DNA of 64,000 bases from Hetaerina americana (Eukaryota; Arthropoda; Insecta; Odonata; Calopterygidae): the NCBI GenBank assembly GCA_022747635.1, contig JAKTNV010000009.1, positions 29,880,622 to 29,944,621 of the forward strand, given 5' to 3'. The position numbers and the translations under genes are program-made. Of this stretch, positions 44,426 to 54,900 are shown in pieces (the first letter of the stretch is position 1; each line of letters opens with the position of its first letter). Under the pieces are notes generated by a model. That model saw only the letters and a program-made list of their open reading frames with translations. It ran no database searches and had not been told where the DNA came from.

Positions 44426-44940
44426 TTGATGCTTCGATTAGGATCGTTCTCGCTTTTGGAGGACGTCTTTTTGATCTCAAAAACCTTGTCCCGTCGCCTT
44501 GGTGATGAAACCCTAAACAAGAGCATGAGAGCGGAGAGAAGAGAAGCCCTATCCGCCACGCACGGAAAATCTATCAACCTCTCTCCCTCTCTCTCCTGGC
44601 TTTCACCCCTCCCGTCCAATTTCCGCTCCATTCTTTCTCCAGATTCCCATTTTGGCCGTTTCCTTTGCCAAAGTCAGCATCGCCGTCTCCATCTCCCCCG
44701 CCCACACCTTTTCTGCCCTCCACCGTCACCTCCCGCCCTCCTTACAACGCTTTTCACTCTTATTACGTCCCGAGTTAACCTCCCTTTTTCTCCGAATTCT
44801 TTCTCTCACTCTCTCTCTCTCTCTCTCTCCACCTTCATCGTTCCCTCCACCCCGTCAATACGCCCTAACTCCCGCAAGCGTCTGTGCCAGGGGACTCTGA
44901 GCACCTCCGTGGTTTCGTGTACCGTTCTAAGGTAATTTAC
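44426..44940. other. GC-rich pyrimidine-skewed island with CT repeat
   Basis: CT-repeat tract at 44808-44829 inside a C/T-rich plus strand (44575-44850). The 169-codon frame (44426-44935) is dominated by S, L, P and R, as expected from translating CT-rich DNA, and has no domain. Confidence 0.5.
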
Positions 44941-46715
44941 TCATTAAGTCGGCGACGCGGAGAGTCATTAATTTCTTTCTGGTCGACGAAGTCCAGAGAG
45001 GGCCGAGAGGATAATGGGAAGGAGTGCGAATGAAAAAGGCAAAACGGAAAGGAGCACGCTTCCATGGTACCCGGCTCTGCTTCCCACTGCTCTTATTGTT
45101 CGTGATACCACACATGGTGAAAATTTTCAAATTCGTCGATGGAAGGTTTAAAAAAAAAGGGAATAGTCAAAGGTGCCCGGTGATGGAAGGATTTCTTTCC
45201 GCGTGAATTGAATCGATTCGACAAAAGCGACAGAGCGGATTCCGAGTTGATCAAACCTGGGGTAGACGCGCCCCAGAGGCGGTAAGTTCAAAATACAATT
45301 CGATGAGCGAAAAAAAGGAATGTAAACAGCTATTCATGTCCAGCTTACAGCGCAAACATCCCCCAAAATTATCTTGTTACTGAGAATTAGCCTAGTTTTG
45401 GATACATAAAGCATGCAAGGAGGGATACTTAAATTTATGAGCAATAATAAATTTTCTAAAATTAAGGTTGCAGATAGTGTTCTATTTGAAAATAATCCAC
45501 CAATTTAGTGACCGCAGCACACCCTGCTGTAGGTAATTTAATGCTAGGGTGACATATGTATACCAATATTGCAGGCCATTAATGTTCATTTTGAATTTCA
45601 GGAAAGCCAAAAATGTTATCCAAGGGTTGGAAAATTGCATCCATGTTTCCACCTTAGGATCCGTCTGCGAATGGGCCTTTGGCACAATATGTTAATATTT
45701 TTCAAATATACCTCCCGCAAGGAAGACCTGAAATTGAGAATTTAGTTGTAGTTATGGAAAAAAAATTAATCAATTATAATTATCTTTTTAGAAATTTTGT
45801 TAAGACAAAAGGAAAATGTGGTTATTCTCTTTGAGTTTTAAAAGGCATTATTAGTCAAAGGTATGTATAATTGTACCCGACGGATAAATGAAGGTTTTAA
45901 AATCTTTAACTTACAGTAGATGAGGGAACTGGTAAAATAATACCTTTCCTTCTTTTAGCTTTATGCTTTGTGATCTAATTGGTTTTTATACTAGAAATAT
46001 TAATTCAGAAGCATTATTGTGATCAAACAATATGTGTTAAAAGTTTAATGGCGGAAAAAATGTCTTTCCTTTTACTATAGCATTGTACGAAGAAAAAAAA
46101 TGATTGCCTTATTCTTTTCAATGTAATTCAAATTTTATTGTCGAGCACATAGTTAGCATTTGAGTAACGGTACAGCTGAGTTTAAAACTTCCCCTCACCT
46201 TAAAAAGCTAAAAAAAATACCCTCTTATCATCTCTCGAATGGTGCAATTGTTCAGAAAAGTTCCCTAGCATAGTTAATACACGGAAACCTGTATTATCGT
46301 GAGCCAGATATTTCCAAATGGTACATTACAACTTAACCTTGGATTAAAGTAAATCACAAAAATATTTCTTGTTTCATAGAATGTTGGTGCATGATTTTGG
46401 GTTCCTGAAAACCTTAAGAATAATGTCTTTACAGCAACATGGCGATGCCATGGAAAATACATGTGTTATCCATGTTTTACCATGTATGCTTATCCACGTA
46501 TGTTTTTTCCATGCCTATAACTTATGTATTTTCCCTGACGACGATGTTTGATTTGCGGTCACTGGATGTTAAACTCTGTGGAAAATGAACAATGAATTTC
46601 ACTCCGAAACTATAATTTAACAAAGTGAGGCCAGAAATATTTGATGATATTAGAGATTTTTTTAAGTTAGTACAGAAAATATGCTGGAATCATTATCTTA
46701 TATTATGTGTCGCAC
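44941..46715. other. AT-rich unique DNA, nothing recognised
   Basis: Short frames only. CCATG-containing strings repeat loosely around 46440-46515 without a clear unit. Confidence 0.5.
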
Positions 46716-46720
46716 ACTTT

Positions 46721-46866
46721 AGTAGTCTGAAAAGTTTCCGAACTAACAAATAAACGACACATTTTTTCTTGAAATTTATTTTTATTTTTCAACATAGTCT
46801 CCATAAAGCTGAAAAAAAGTCGACACACTTTTTCCAGCGATGCTCTAACTTTCTACACGCGAAAGT
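46721..46866 (-). pseudogene. mariner C-terminal fragment with one terminal repeat
   Basis: On the minus strand, codons from about 46862 to 46782 read RKLEHRWKKCVDFFQLYGDY followed by VEK and a TAA stop. This is the typical C-terminus of a mariner transposase lineage (LE.RW.KC......GDYVEK). The 3' side then holds TTAGTTCGGAAACTTTTCAGAC, the terminal-repeat sequence also seen in the 38.3-kb mini-element. The rest of the gene and the other end were not found, so this is a 5'-truncated relic. Confidence 0.75.
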
Positions 46867-47344
46867 AGGTGTTTGATGTTGATGCTGCGACATGATATTT
46901 GCATAGAGTGCTAATTTTATTACGGGTTCCTAGACAATGGAATGGAAAGGGTTACCCTGGATAGGAGACCACTACTCTAATCACCAGTAGGAGACTAACG
47001 ACTTTCGATGAAATCTTCAGAACGGTAGTTGTCTCTATTTTCGTGCAGAGACGAGCTGCAGGGTTGATGAAAATGGCGTGCGTTGATTATAATTTTAATG
47101 AAAATGAATTCATAATACAAACACGAATTATTTTCAATGTAAGTTCAGAACGGTTACTTATTGTAAAAAATTCTCGGAAATTTATACATACTTAGGCACA
47201 TGATCGTTGTCAAATTCTGAGTTAAATTATCATTATTAGAATTCGGATCCTAGTTGATGGAGGTTTATGAGGGACAATGGACTTCAATATTTCTAAACCT
47301 TGCATAATTAGATATGAAATGCCCCAAACCATACATTACAATAA
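46867..47344. other. AT-rich unique DNA, nothing recognised
   Basis: Spacer between the mariner relic and the 47.3-kb SINE. Confidence 0.5.
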
Positions 47345-47644
47345 ATAAGTCTATAAAAAAACCATAAACACAGTAATCGACCCGAACATCGGTTTGGTAG
47401 GTGATGGTAGAGTTCATCCAGTATTAAGCCCTATACGGCGTGTGAAATTCACATATCAGTGTAGGGGGGCCAGTTCCTTTCCCTGTGCCGGTTATGGTTT
47501 CCCAGGAAGACCTGGTACCCGAAAATTCTCATAGCTTGGGTGGAGCCCAGAGTGCCTTGCGCCCGGGAATCGAACCCGGGACCCTCCGGTCAGTAGTCCA
47601 ACGCTCTACCTCCTGGACTACCGCGACCCATATAAGTCAATAAA
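47345..47644 (-). mobile_element. SINE-D with 13-bp target-site duplication
   Basis: ATAAGTCTATAAA (47345-47357) and ATAAGTCAATAAA (47632-47644) flank a 274-bp insert with one mismatch between them. The minus strand starts TGGGTCGCGGTAGTCCAGG and contains a perfect B-box GGTTCGATTCC inside a fully paired T-arm (CCGGG/CCCGG). The body includes CACTCTGGGCTCCACCC and GGTACCAGGTCTTCCTGGG. The acceptor stem has no partner strand, so this is a tRNA-derived SINE rather than a tRNA gene. The clear duplication and head suggest a fairly young insertion. Confidence 0.85.
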
Positions 47645-47689
47645 TTACATTATCATCTGCCTCCCATCATTCATTCCAAAACGCCTAAT

Positions 47690-48070
47690 TCGTTTTCCGA
47701 CTTCGCTTACTCAAAATTCTCCACTCTGTGTCACCCTCCAACCCTCCCCTTTCTTGTTGCCCCGTGGAGCTCATGATTCTTGGAGTCCCTGAATCGTCTT
47801 TGTCCATCTTCGAATAATTTATCCAAATAGCCTTCTCTCTTCCACTACTAAGACTAATATTCTTCCTTTCTTTTTCCATTTGTCCATTTTAATTTTTCTA
47901 TTCCTGCCGTCATCCATATCTTAAAATCGTCCAATATATGCTTATCCTATTTCACCATTGTTTAAGTTTTTTGTCCTTATAAAACTACAATGTGTATAAA
48001 CATTTTACTCTAATCTCTTCAATCTTTACCTTTCCCTTCAAATATGTTAATCCTATTTTTGGCAACAGCT
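47690..48070 (-). pseudogene. Possible decayed C-terminal tail of a non-LTR retrotransposon
   Basis: Minus-strand pieces around 47940-47690 include a KLKWTNGK-like string, GREKAIWINYSKMDKDDSG and TPRIMSSTGQQERGG. They resemble in order the W..R...I.WT, VGE.R.LW and GRPR...GQ blocks of arthropod LINE C-termini. Frameshifts are required and no catalytic residue is present, so the call is tentative. Confidence 0.3.
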
Positions 48071-48119
48071 TGGTATTATTTTAGCTTTATATAACATGGT
48101 GCTTTTATAACATGAGGAT

Positions 48120-49260
48120 GATTAGAAATTATCCGAGGGTGTATGGCTCCGATTGAGAATGAAACGGGGTATGAAGGGGGTGGGGTAATAAGGGTGAGTG
48201 GAGAAGATAGGGCTTGAATGGGATTTGCTGGGTCGACAAGGAGGGCTTATTCGGAATGAGCTCGGGAGGAGAGGGTTTGGGATCTTTTTCATTCCATTTT
48301 TACGACGATCGATGAAGGGCGTGGGACGAAAAGAGGAGGAGGAGTAAGGGGATGGAAGATATCGAATAATCGATCTCAGTCTTTTAATTAACGGCTTAGT
48401 CGAGCGCATCGAAGCGTCTCAAGCGTGCCATCTATCGGGCGAAATGGGGGAACTGAGGTCTTTTGTGGCAGGGGTAGTAGTGTATGGAGAGGGGGAGGAG
48501 ATGAAATGAAAGAAGACTATTGGAGGAAAGCAGGAGGGTATGGGATGATGATAGGGGTGGGAGGAGAAGGGACCGGGAGGAGAAGGACATAGGAGACAAG
48601 AGAAGGTTTCCATTTTATCCATTCTTCTTTATTTTTTACTCCCTCCATACATATCGAGATAAAAGGGATTCGAGGGAGGGAAGTCTAAAAAGAAAGAGGG
48701 CTTGGAGGAGGGTGAGTGTGGGTGGAGGAGGATTGGATTTGCCGTGGAAGCCACAGAAGAACGCTGACAGACCCACACAAACACAGGCACGCAACACGCC
48801 ACACAGGGTCTAAGGCACGGAGTGGAACAACGGCAACAAGGAACGAAGCACACAGGAGCTTCAGTGGCAGCGCATCCACGCGAGTCTTTTGTTCGGGGGA
48901 GTCGCGCGGGAGGTGGGGGAGGGAGGATTCTTTTGGGAAGGTTTTAGGAAGTGGAGGTGGAGGTTTACTCTCTTTTCCCTTTCCTCTGCGGGGGCGCGTG
49001 GGAAGGAGAGAGATAGAGAGAGTGAGACGAGGGGTGGTGGTTCCTCACGGGATGGGGTGGTTCCTGGCTTTGTTGAGGGAACGGGCGTTTGGTTGGATGG
49101 GATGCTGTGTGAGGAAAGAGGCGGAGTCCCGCCTGGGCTGGGAAGGCCGCGGAGGAGAGGCAAACGTAGTGCTTCCGTGTGTGTGTACGATTTTCCTGGG
49201 AATGTTTTTTTCCCTTATTCGAGTATCGTCGTGCTTCGTTGTCCATGGGGTTCTGTTTGT
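48120..49260. other. GC-rich, purine-skewed island
   Basis: The largest island in the window. The plus strand is G/A-rich (48150-48350, 48430-48590, 48680-48735, 48895-49040), with CpG sites rising towards 49300. Open frames of up to 194 codons (48716-49300, plus) overlap at least four others on both strands and show no domain or conserved start. The island ends in the promoter-like sequence listed next. Confidence 0.5.
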
Positions 49261-49372
49261 CAGTCGGTACAGTCGTTTCGTCCGTGAACGGCGAGGCTGA
49301 AGAACCGGAAGGGATGAAGTCATGGGGAGAGATCTTCCTGACTTATGAGCAGTAGGATCTTCTACTTAAGGT
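49255..49372 (+). promoter_or_regulatory. Possible promoter and first-exon boundary
   Basis: TCAGTC at 49260-49265 matches the arthropod initiator consensus (TCAGTY, start at A49262). It lies at the end of a CpG-containing GC-rich island, just before composition drops to AT-rich. About 105 bp downstream, TTAAGGTGATT (49368-49378) could serve as a 5' splice donor. No TATA box or downstream coding exon is seen. Initiator matches are frequent by chance, so this is only a candidate. Confidence 0.2.
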
Positions 49373-50520
49373 GATTACGCGGCGACCTAGGAACGTAAAT
49401 GCTCTACTATTATTTGGCTTTGTGCACGCTGAATTAAATATATCTTGTTATGATTAGAATTTACACTAGTTCGTGCGTAATATTAATTCCTAACGGTATT
49501 ACAAATATTTCTAGAATATAATTTATAAAATACGATACAATTAATGGCATAATATGAAACTTGAAAAATCGTCGCTAAGGTAATTTTATGTTTTTGAGAG
49601 ACACGCAATATTCATTACTGAAACAAGGGTGTAATTATATTTTATAGGTCACCTATGCTGTAAGTCATTCCTATAAATTGTGCATTTTACTTTCATTAAT
49701 AAATAGATGAGGTATTTTTGTAGCTATTATGCAACAGATCACCTAACCATAAACTTAGAAACACATTAGTTACCGCCAAAAGTATATGAGTTTAGTAGCC
49801 ATTTTACTTTTTACCGCGAGAAATTCTAATATATTGAAACTCTAAACTACCATTTCTTCCTAGATGACATACGAGGCGTGTACACTTTCACGATAGTGAA
49901 TATATTACTTTCTGTGATAACTATAAGTTTTGAGGACTGGAGTTTTATACAACTTTTAAAAATATTTATTTTTCGCTCATAATTTCAACATCCCATATAA
50001 GACCCCATGTTGAAAATACTTCTGAAGAATAAATTACGGGAAGGCTAGTACGGAGAAGCGCAGTTTATCAAACTTCATATGAAAAACCCTGATTATTCTT
50101 GAGATGTTTGATAACATTTTTCCGAATATCTTTGATTCTTCCACTGGAGAGCAGAATGGACTTAATCCTTAGATTATTTCTTTGGGCCCTTTTAAAATAA
50201 TGCATCCACTGGGGATGCTGGTGGAAAGATTTATTCATTATACTGACGTAAATATTTTGGCTCTCCCAGCATATGATGACCACATCACATCATATATTTC
50301 GTAGATGATGAAGTTTTAGGACGAAACACAAATAAATATTATTTGTAAATTAAATTTGTGTGACCGATGTAATAACTGTATTTGTGTTTACTAAAAATCG
50401 ATTGCGCGTAGTTATGGTTGTTGTTACTCTTTCCGTATGATCCACGTATTGTTTGGCGATCTGCGGTTCTGTAATGGCTCGATATAATTAATAGAACTTA
50501 GTGAAATGGTAATCAATTTT
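49373..50520. other. AT-rich unique DNA, nothing recognised
   Basis: Open frames are at most 71 codons and no repeat was identified. Confidence 0.55.
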
Positions 50521-50990
50521 TATTCAGTTTCTAGTCATGTTCTTTGAGGGACATATCCGCCCTTCTAAGCGGAATCCTGATGCGTTGGGATTCTTCCCAT
50601 ACTGGGATATTAATTAAACTTTCTTCTGGTCGAAATGAAATTACACGTGGGCAAAAATGTTCACCATTGAAATGGCCCCGCCATTTTTCAAGCCATTGTT
50701 GTTTTCTCCCTGGATGAGGTAAAGAGAGTCTCTGACTAAGGAGGAGGGAGGGTGTGGAAGAATGGGGAGTGAAGAGGCAGCAAAAGTATGGAGGAAGAAA
50801 ATGGCGGAGGGAGATTCCTTTGTTTACTTTTGGCTCGTCAATGCGTGGGAGGGTATGGTAGGAAGAGAGGTGGGGTACTGCGGAGGACATGGAACAAGGC
50901 ACCCACCACCCTCCTTAATCCCCCCCCCACCCCGCCGTTGGCCACTGGTATTGAAATGGTAAGATCCAGGGTTGGTTGGGAGAAATGAGT
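50521..50990. other. GC-rich purine-skewed island
   Basis: G/A-rich plus strand at 50735-50880, then a C run at 50919-50935. Frames of 66-123 codons are compositional. It contains the Pho-like motif cluster listed separately. Confidence 0.45.
50668..50812. promoter_or_regulatory. Cluster of Pho/YY1-like GCCAT motifs
   Basis: Four ATGGC/GCCAT cores occur within about 140 bp: AAATGGCC (about 50670), CCGCCATTTTTC (about 50678), AAGCCATTGTTG (about 50690) and AAAATGGCGGAGG (about 50800). The second and fourth match the extended CCGCCATTTT form in opposite orientations. Pho/YY1 sites cluster in insect Polycomb response elements and some promoters. No function is shown by sequence alone. Confidence 0.25.
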
Positions 50991-51639
50991 GATATTTAAG
51001 GGTGAAACTGCGGGAAGAATGAATCGATAGATAAATAAACGGCTCTTTTTGGAGAAACCGAGGTCCTGCTTTAATTCAACCCTTATTCATAGTACGTCTT
51101 CTTAAATTAGAATAGAAATACAAGGATGAAGATAGAATATTCATGAAACGACAATGGACTGATCACTCGGGAATAAGTGTAGTACATTGTAGGATAAATC
51201 TAGGCTAGCCAGAAAACTAGTACAACTATTAGTGTATTAAAAAATAAATTCAAAAATAGCAATTTTTTGGCAATAGTAATTCGAAAAATATTTTAAGGGT
51301 ACCTGTGCACAGAAGCGAAATAATTTCAGAAATATTTTCTCTAATCCCTTTATTTACGTCGTGAGAACTCCATGCATTTTAAAATCAGGGACGTACTTCA
51401 AAAGGACCATGCTCATAACGAAAGGATTAAAAGGCTGTATCAGTTCTATTTTGAAATAATTGTGTTATGTATAGCATACTAATATACTAAAGCAAATATG
51501 GCATGCATTAAACTCACATTGTCATTTAATTAGCAGGAAATATTTTAATAATATTAACCATGAAACGATTGTTTAACATCCAACAATAAACAGCAAATAT
51601 TGCACAAAATTCATCATACTTGAAATTGAAGTGAAGAAT

Positions 51640-51920
51640 TAGATAAAGAGGGAGGGCCAACAGAATATTGGACGAGGGGAGTGTGAAGGCGTAGTGGGAA
51701 GGGAGGAGAGGCGAAGGCGGAGAGAATCTCGGAAGAAGGGGTCTGTTGAAGTGGTGTGGGTAAAAAGTGGGGTGGAAGAAAGGACCGAAGAGGATTCGGT
51801 CGAAAGAGAGTGTGGGGAATAGAGGAGGGTATGAGAGGGGAAAAGGAGTGGAAATTTAATTACAATTGCGGTGATGAGACAGGTGGAAAAGGTGGGAGGG
51901 TGGAGCGAAGGAAATACAGA
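51640..51920. other. Purine-rich tract
   Basis: G/A-dominated plus strand with few pyrimidines. The 110-112 codon frames across it are repetitive in R, G and E on one strand and in S, P and T on the other. Potential triplex-forming sequence. Confidence 0.45.
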
Positions 51921-54900
51921 TGGCTTATATCCTTCCAAAGGGCTGTCCACGTATTGCGTCGCAGGTTTGCAGTACATTTCTGGACCCCATCTCCATGCTA
52001 TGACACGTCTTCATCCCATATCCTATTAATAAGTAGTCTGGGCGACTATCACAAAACGTTTTCATATTTCAACAAGATTTTAGGTTAAGTTTCAATTAAC
52101 AAATTTTTTGTGACCTGGGAATCAATGCTTTCGTAAAATCGACGCGATTTGAACACATTGGGAAACAAATTTTGTCGCGATATGACAATATTCCCTAAAT
52201 TTGGGAGCTAATTCGCACATACGTTTTCATTTCGCAATATTTGATAAAAATGCCAAATTTTGTGTCAATGATTGTTTAAGCTGATGTTAATATGCCCACT
52301 TCCATAATCAAAAAGCATGGTTATTTAAATGATGGGTATAATAAAAAGCAACCTATTGACAAAACTTAAATAACATAAAATATACGTTGATTTAATATTT
52401 CAAATGATTAACGCTGAAATATCTAAAAAATGTTTGTTAGTTCAGTATTGCTTATATATCCTTAATTGCAGCAATATTCCCCGACGGTACGTCTAATGTG
52501 TTATAGGTAGTAAAATTTTGTTGTATACAAAACGATGCGCTAGCCAGAAGGTTAAAAAAATGATAATGAATATTATCATATTCATGTACAATAAGACTAT
52601 CAAAGAGAAATATAGTTTCACATCAAATATCATTTAAACTGGAATTATTAAATTTCCTCTGGGTCTGATACTCATGCTGTAGCCATGAAATCTATGTCAT
52701 TCAATACGAAAGGAAGTTCACCTTCCTAATTCAATGCCCTATCCCGCTGACATTAGATTTCAAAGAGTAAGATTGGAATTTGTCGTTAGACTTACATTAG
52801 GGCATAATACCTGTGAGATACAATGTTAATCGATGAGGACCCATCTCTAGAAGGTGAATGAAGCAAATAATTAGATTTCAATGAACTTTTTCCGACATAC
52901 GACCGAAATGCGGAAAAGTATTAACAGGATAAGATATTTACTCTATTATCTGCTTTAATGTTAAAAATCTATGGTTATGGATAAATTATTTTCAATTTTA
53001 ATGGGTCAATGAATATTGTTTTTAACTGTTCTAATTGTGTTTTCCTTTTTAACAAAATTGAGAAGCATACGTTTTCCTTGGCTGTACCCAGTTTTCCTAA
53101 TTAACAGTTTAACAAACGTACACATCCCTATTAAATAAGGTCCACATCTATGCGTAAAGGGATTAATTTCTTTAAAACGCCATCTGTGCTTTTGTTTTGT
53201 GGAAGGAGTGAAATAAATTAGCAGATTTTCAGACATTAGTAGGATTACGATATGAAATGCTCTGCGTCAGCATTATATTCTTAAGACTACAGCACATTGT
53301 AAAAATACAAGATCCAATGTTTAAATTGCAGATGAGTTAAACGATAGTAACTTGTCTTTATTAAAGTGCATTGCGCAAAATAAACATGAAGATGCAGAGA
53401 AATTAAGGTATTAACGCAGGGCTAAAAAGAGAAAGTTCTCACGACACTTTGAAGGTCAAAGGCATTAGAAACCATCCGAAAATTTATATTATTAGGTAGC
53501 GTAACTTGAATAAAGCAATATTTTTGCAAACAACGTGAATAATTAACGTATGTTTGTGCTTTCCGCTGCACGTTTTTTACAGCTTACAACGCATTTCGTC
53601 TTTACTACGTCATCTTATATGTATGGTCTAAGATAGCATGAGGATGACTTAGTAACGTCTACTTTCTTTTCAAATTGTGATGAATAAAGTATAAAAGAAA
53701 AGTCGAAACCAATTACCTTTATTCTTAAAATGTCTATTGACTAGAAACCACCACAGTATCCTTGATGCAAAATAACGCGACCAAACCCCCTGGACAGCGG
53801 TATGCGTGGAGGAAACTAGTAAATACTTAAATTTTAAAGTCTTAGCTTAGCATTGAGGCTAAAAATTGAAAAGAATAAGTGGCAGGCTGCAAATAACAAC
53901 GGGTCAGCTGAAGAATAATATATAATTACGTAGAGAGTGTCCGGAATTTAATCTTAACTATTTCCATTTAAAATGATTTCCTTATATATTTAATGAAAGT
54001 TCAGATATTTTCGTTGAATAAGATTCCCATCTACGAATGGATTTATTACTCTTTCGGTCCTATGGACAGATAGTTTAAAATTTTTTCGGATACAGAAAAA
54101 AATTATTGTCATATTTTTGTTTATTTCCCCATTGGGTCACTGGTTGCATAATTCGAACGAGATGCCAGAAATATATGTTGCCATATTCTGAATTATTTGG
54201 CCAACAATACATTCATGAAAACCTAGACCTAACTAAGCCGCCGTCATGGCTTATGATTATGGATGGTAGAGCATCAAGAATATACGCACAATTATTTTGT
54301 TCACGCATGCATTTGAATAAATATATAAGGTCACATTCAAAATTGTACGCAGACGCACATGCACGCTCATACAAATTATTCAATAACTGACTAAATCAAT
54401 GAATGTTTGTGTAAATAAATGTATTCCGGTGTTTGTTTCTAGTTTATTGATTGCGTATTTTGTGAGAGAATGCTTAAACGATAGAATCTGTCGGTGGAGT
54501 AAAAAATGCAAGTGGAAATGAAAAACATTAATTAATTATTATAATTGCTAATTATAAATAATTATTTATTAATTATGAGTAATATTTGCCGATTTGGAAT
54601 CGATAAAAGTTTGTTAAAAGCGACAGGGGTTAAAAATGAATTTGTGAATTAAGTAAGTTCGTTTTCTTCGTAAGGCAGGAGTCCATGTCACGTCCTATGT
54701 TGAGAACTTCAGAAAATGCATGTTATAAAATCTGAGGTGCGAGTGGATTTACACTAAAATCAGAAACTAATGGAATCTTATCTCTATTCACCGGTGCTGA
54801 TGAAGTTAGCCTGAGAGTCCTCCGACATGACACGCATCTCAAATCAAATTGCTCGGGATGGGTATTTTTTCCAGAGTTCCCACTTTTCATTCTGCCTACC

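Noticed and set aside
44426..44935. 169-codon open frame rich in S, L, P and R
   Set aside because: Produced by CT-rich DNA; no motif or start context.
47563..47630. Possible tRNA gene (good T-arm and B-box)
   Set aside because: The acceptor stem has no partner strand, and the unit continues into a body with a target duplication, so it is a SINE head.
48716..49300. 194-codon open frame on the plus strand
   Set aside because: It overlaps several other long frames on both strands in GC-rich, purine-skewed DNA, has no recognisable domain, and its composition (G, R, S) follows the base skew.
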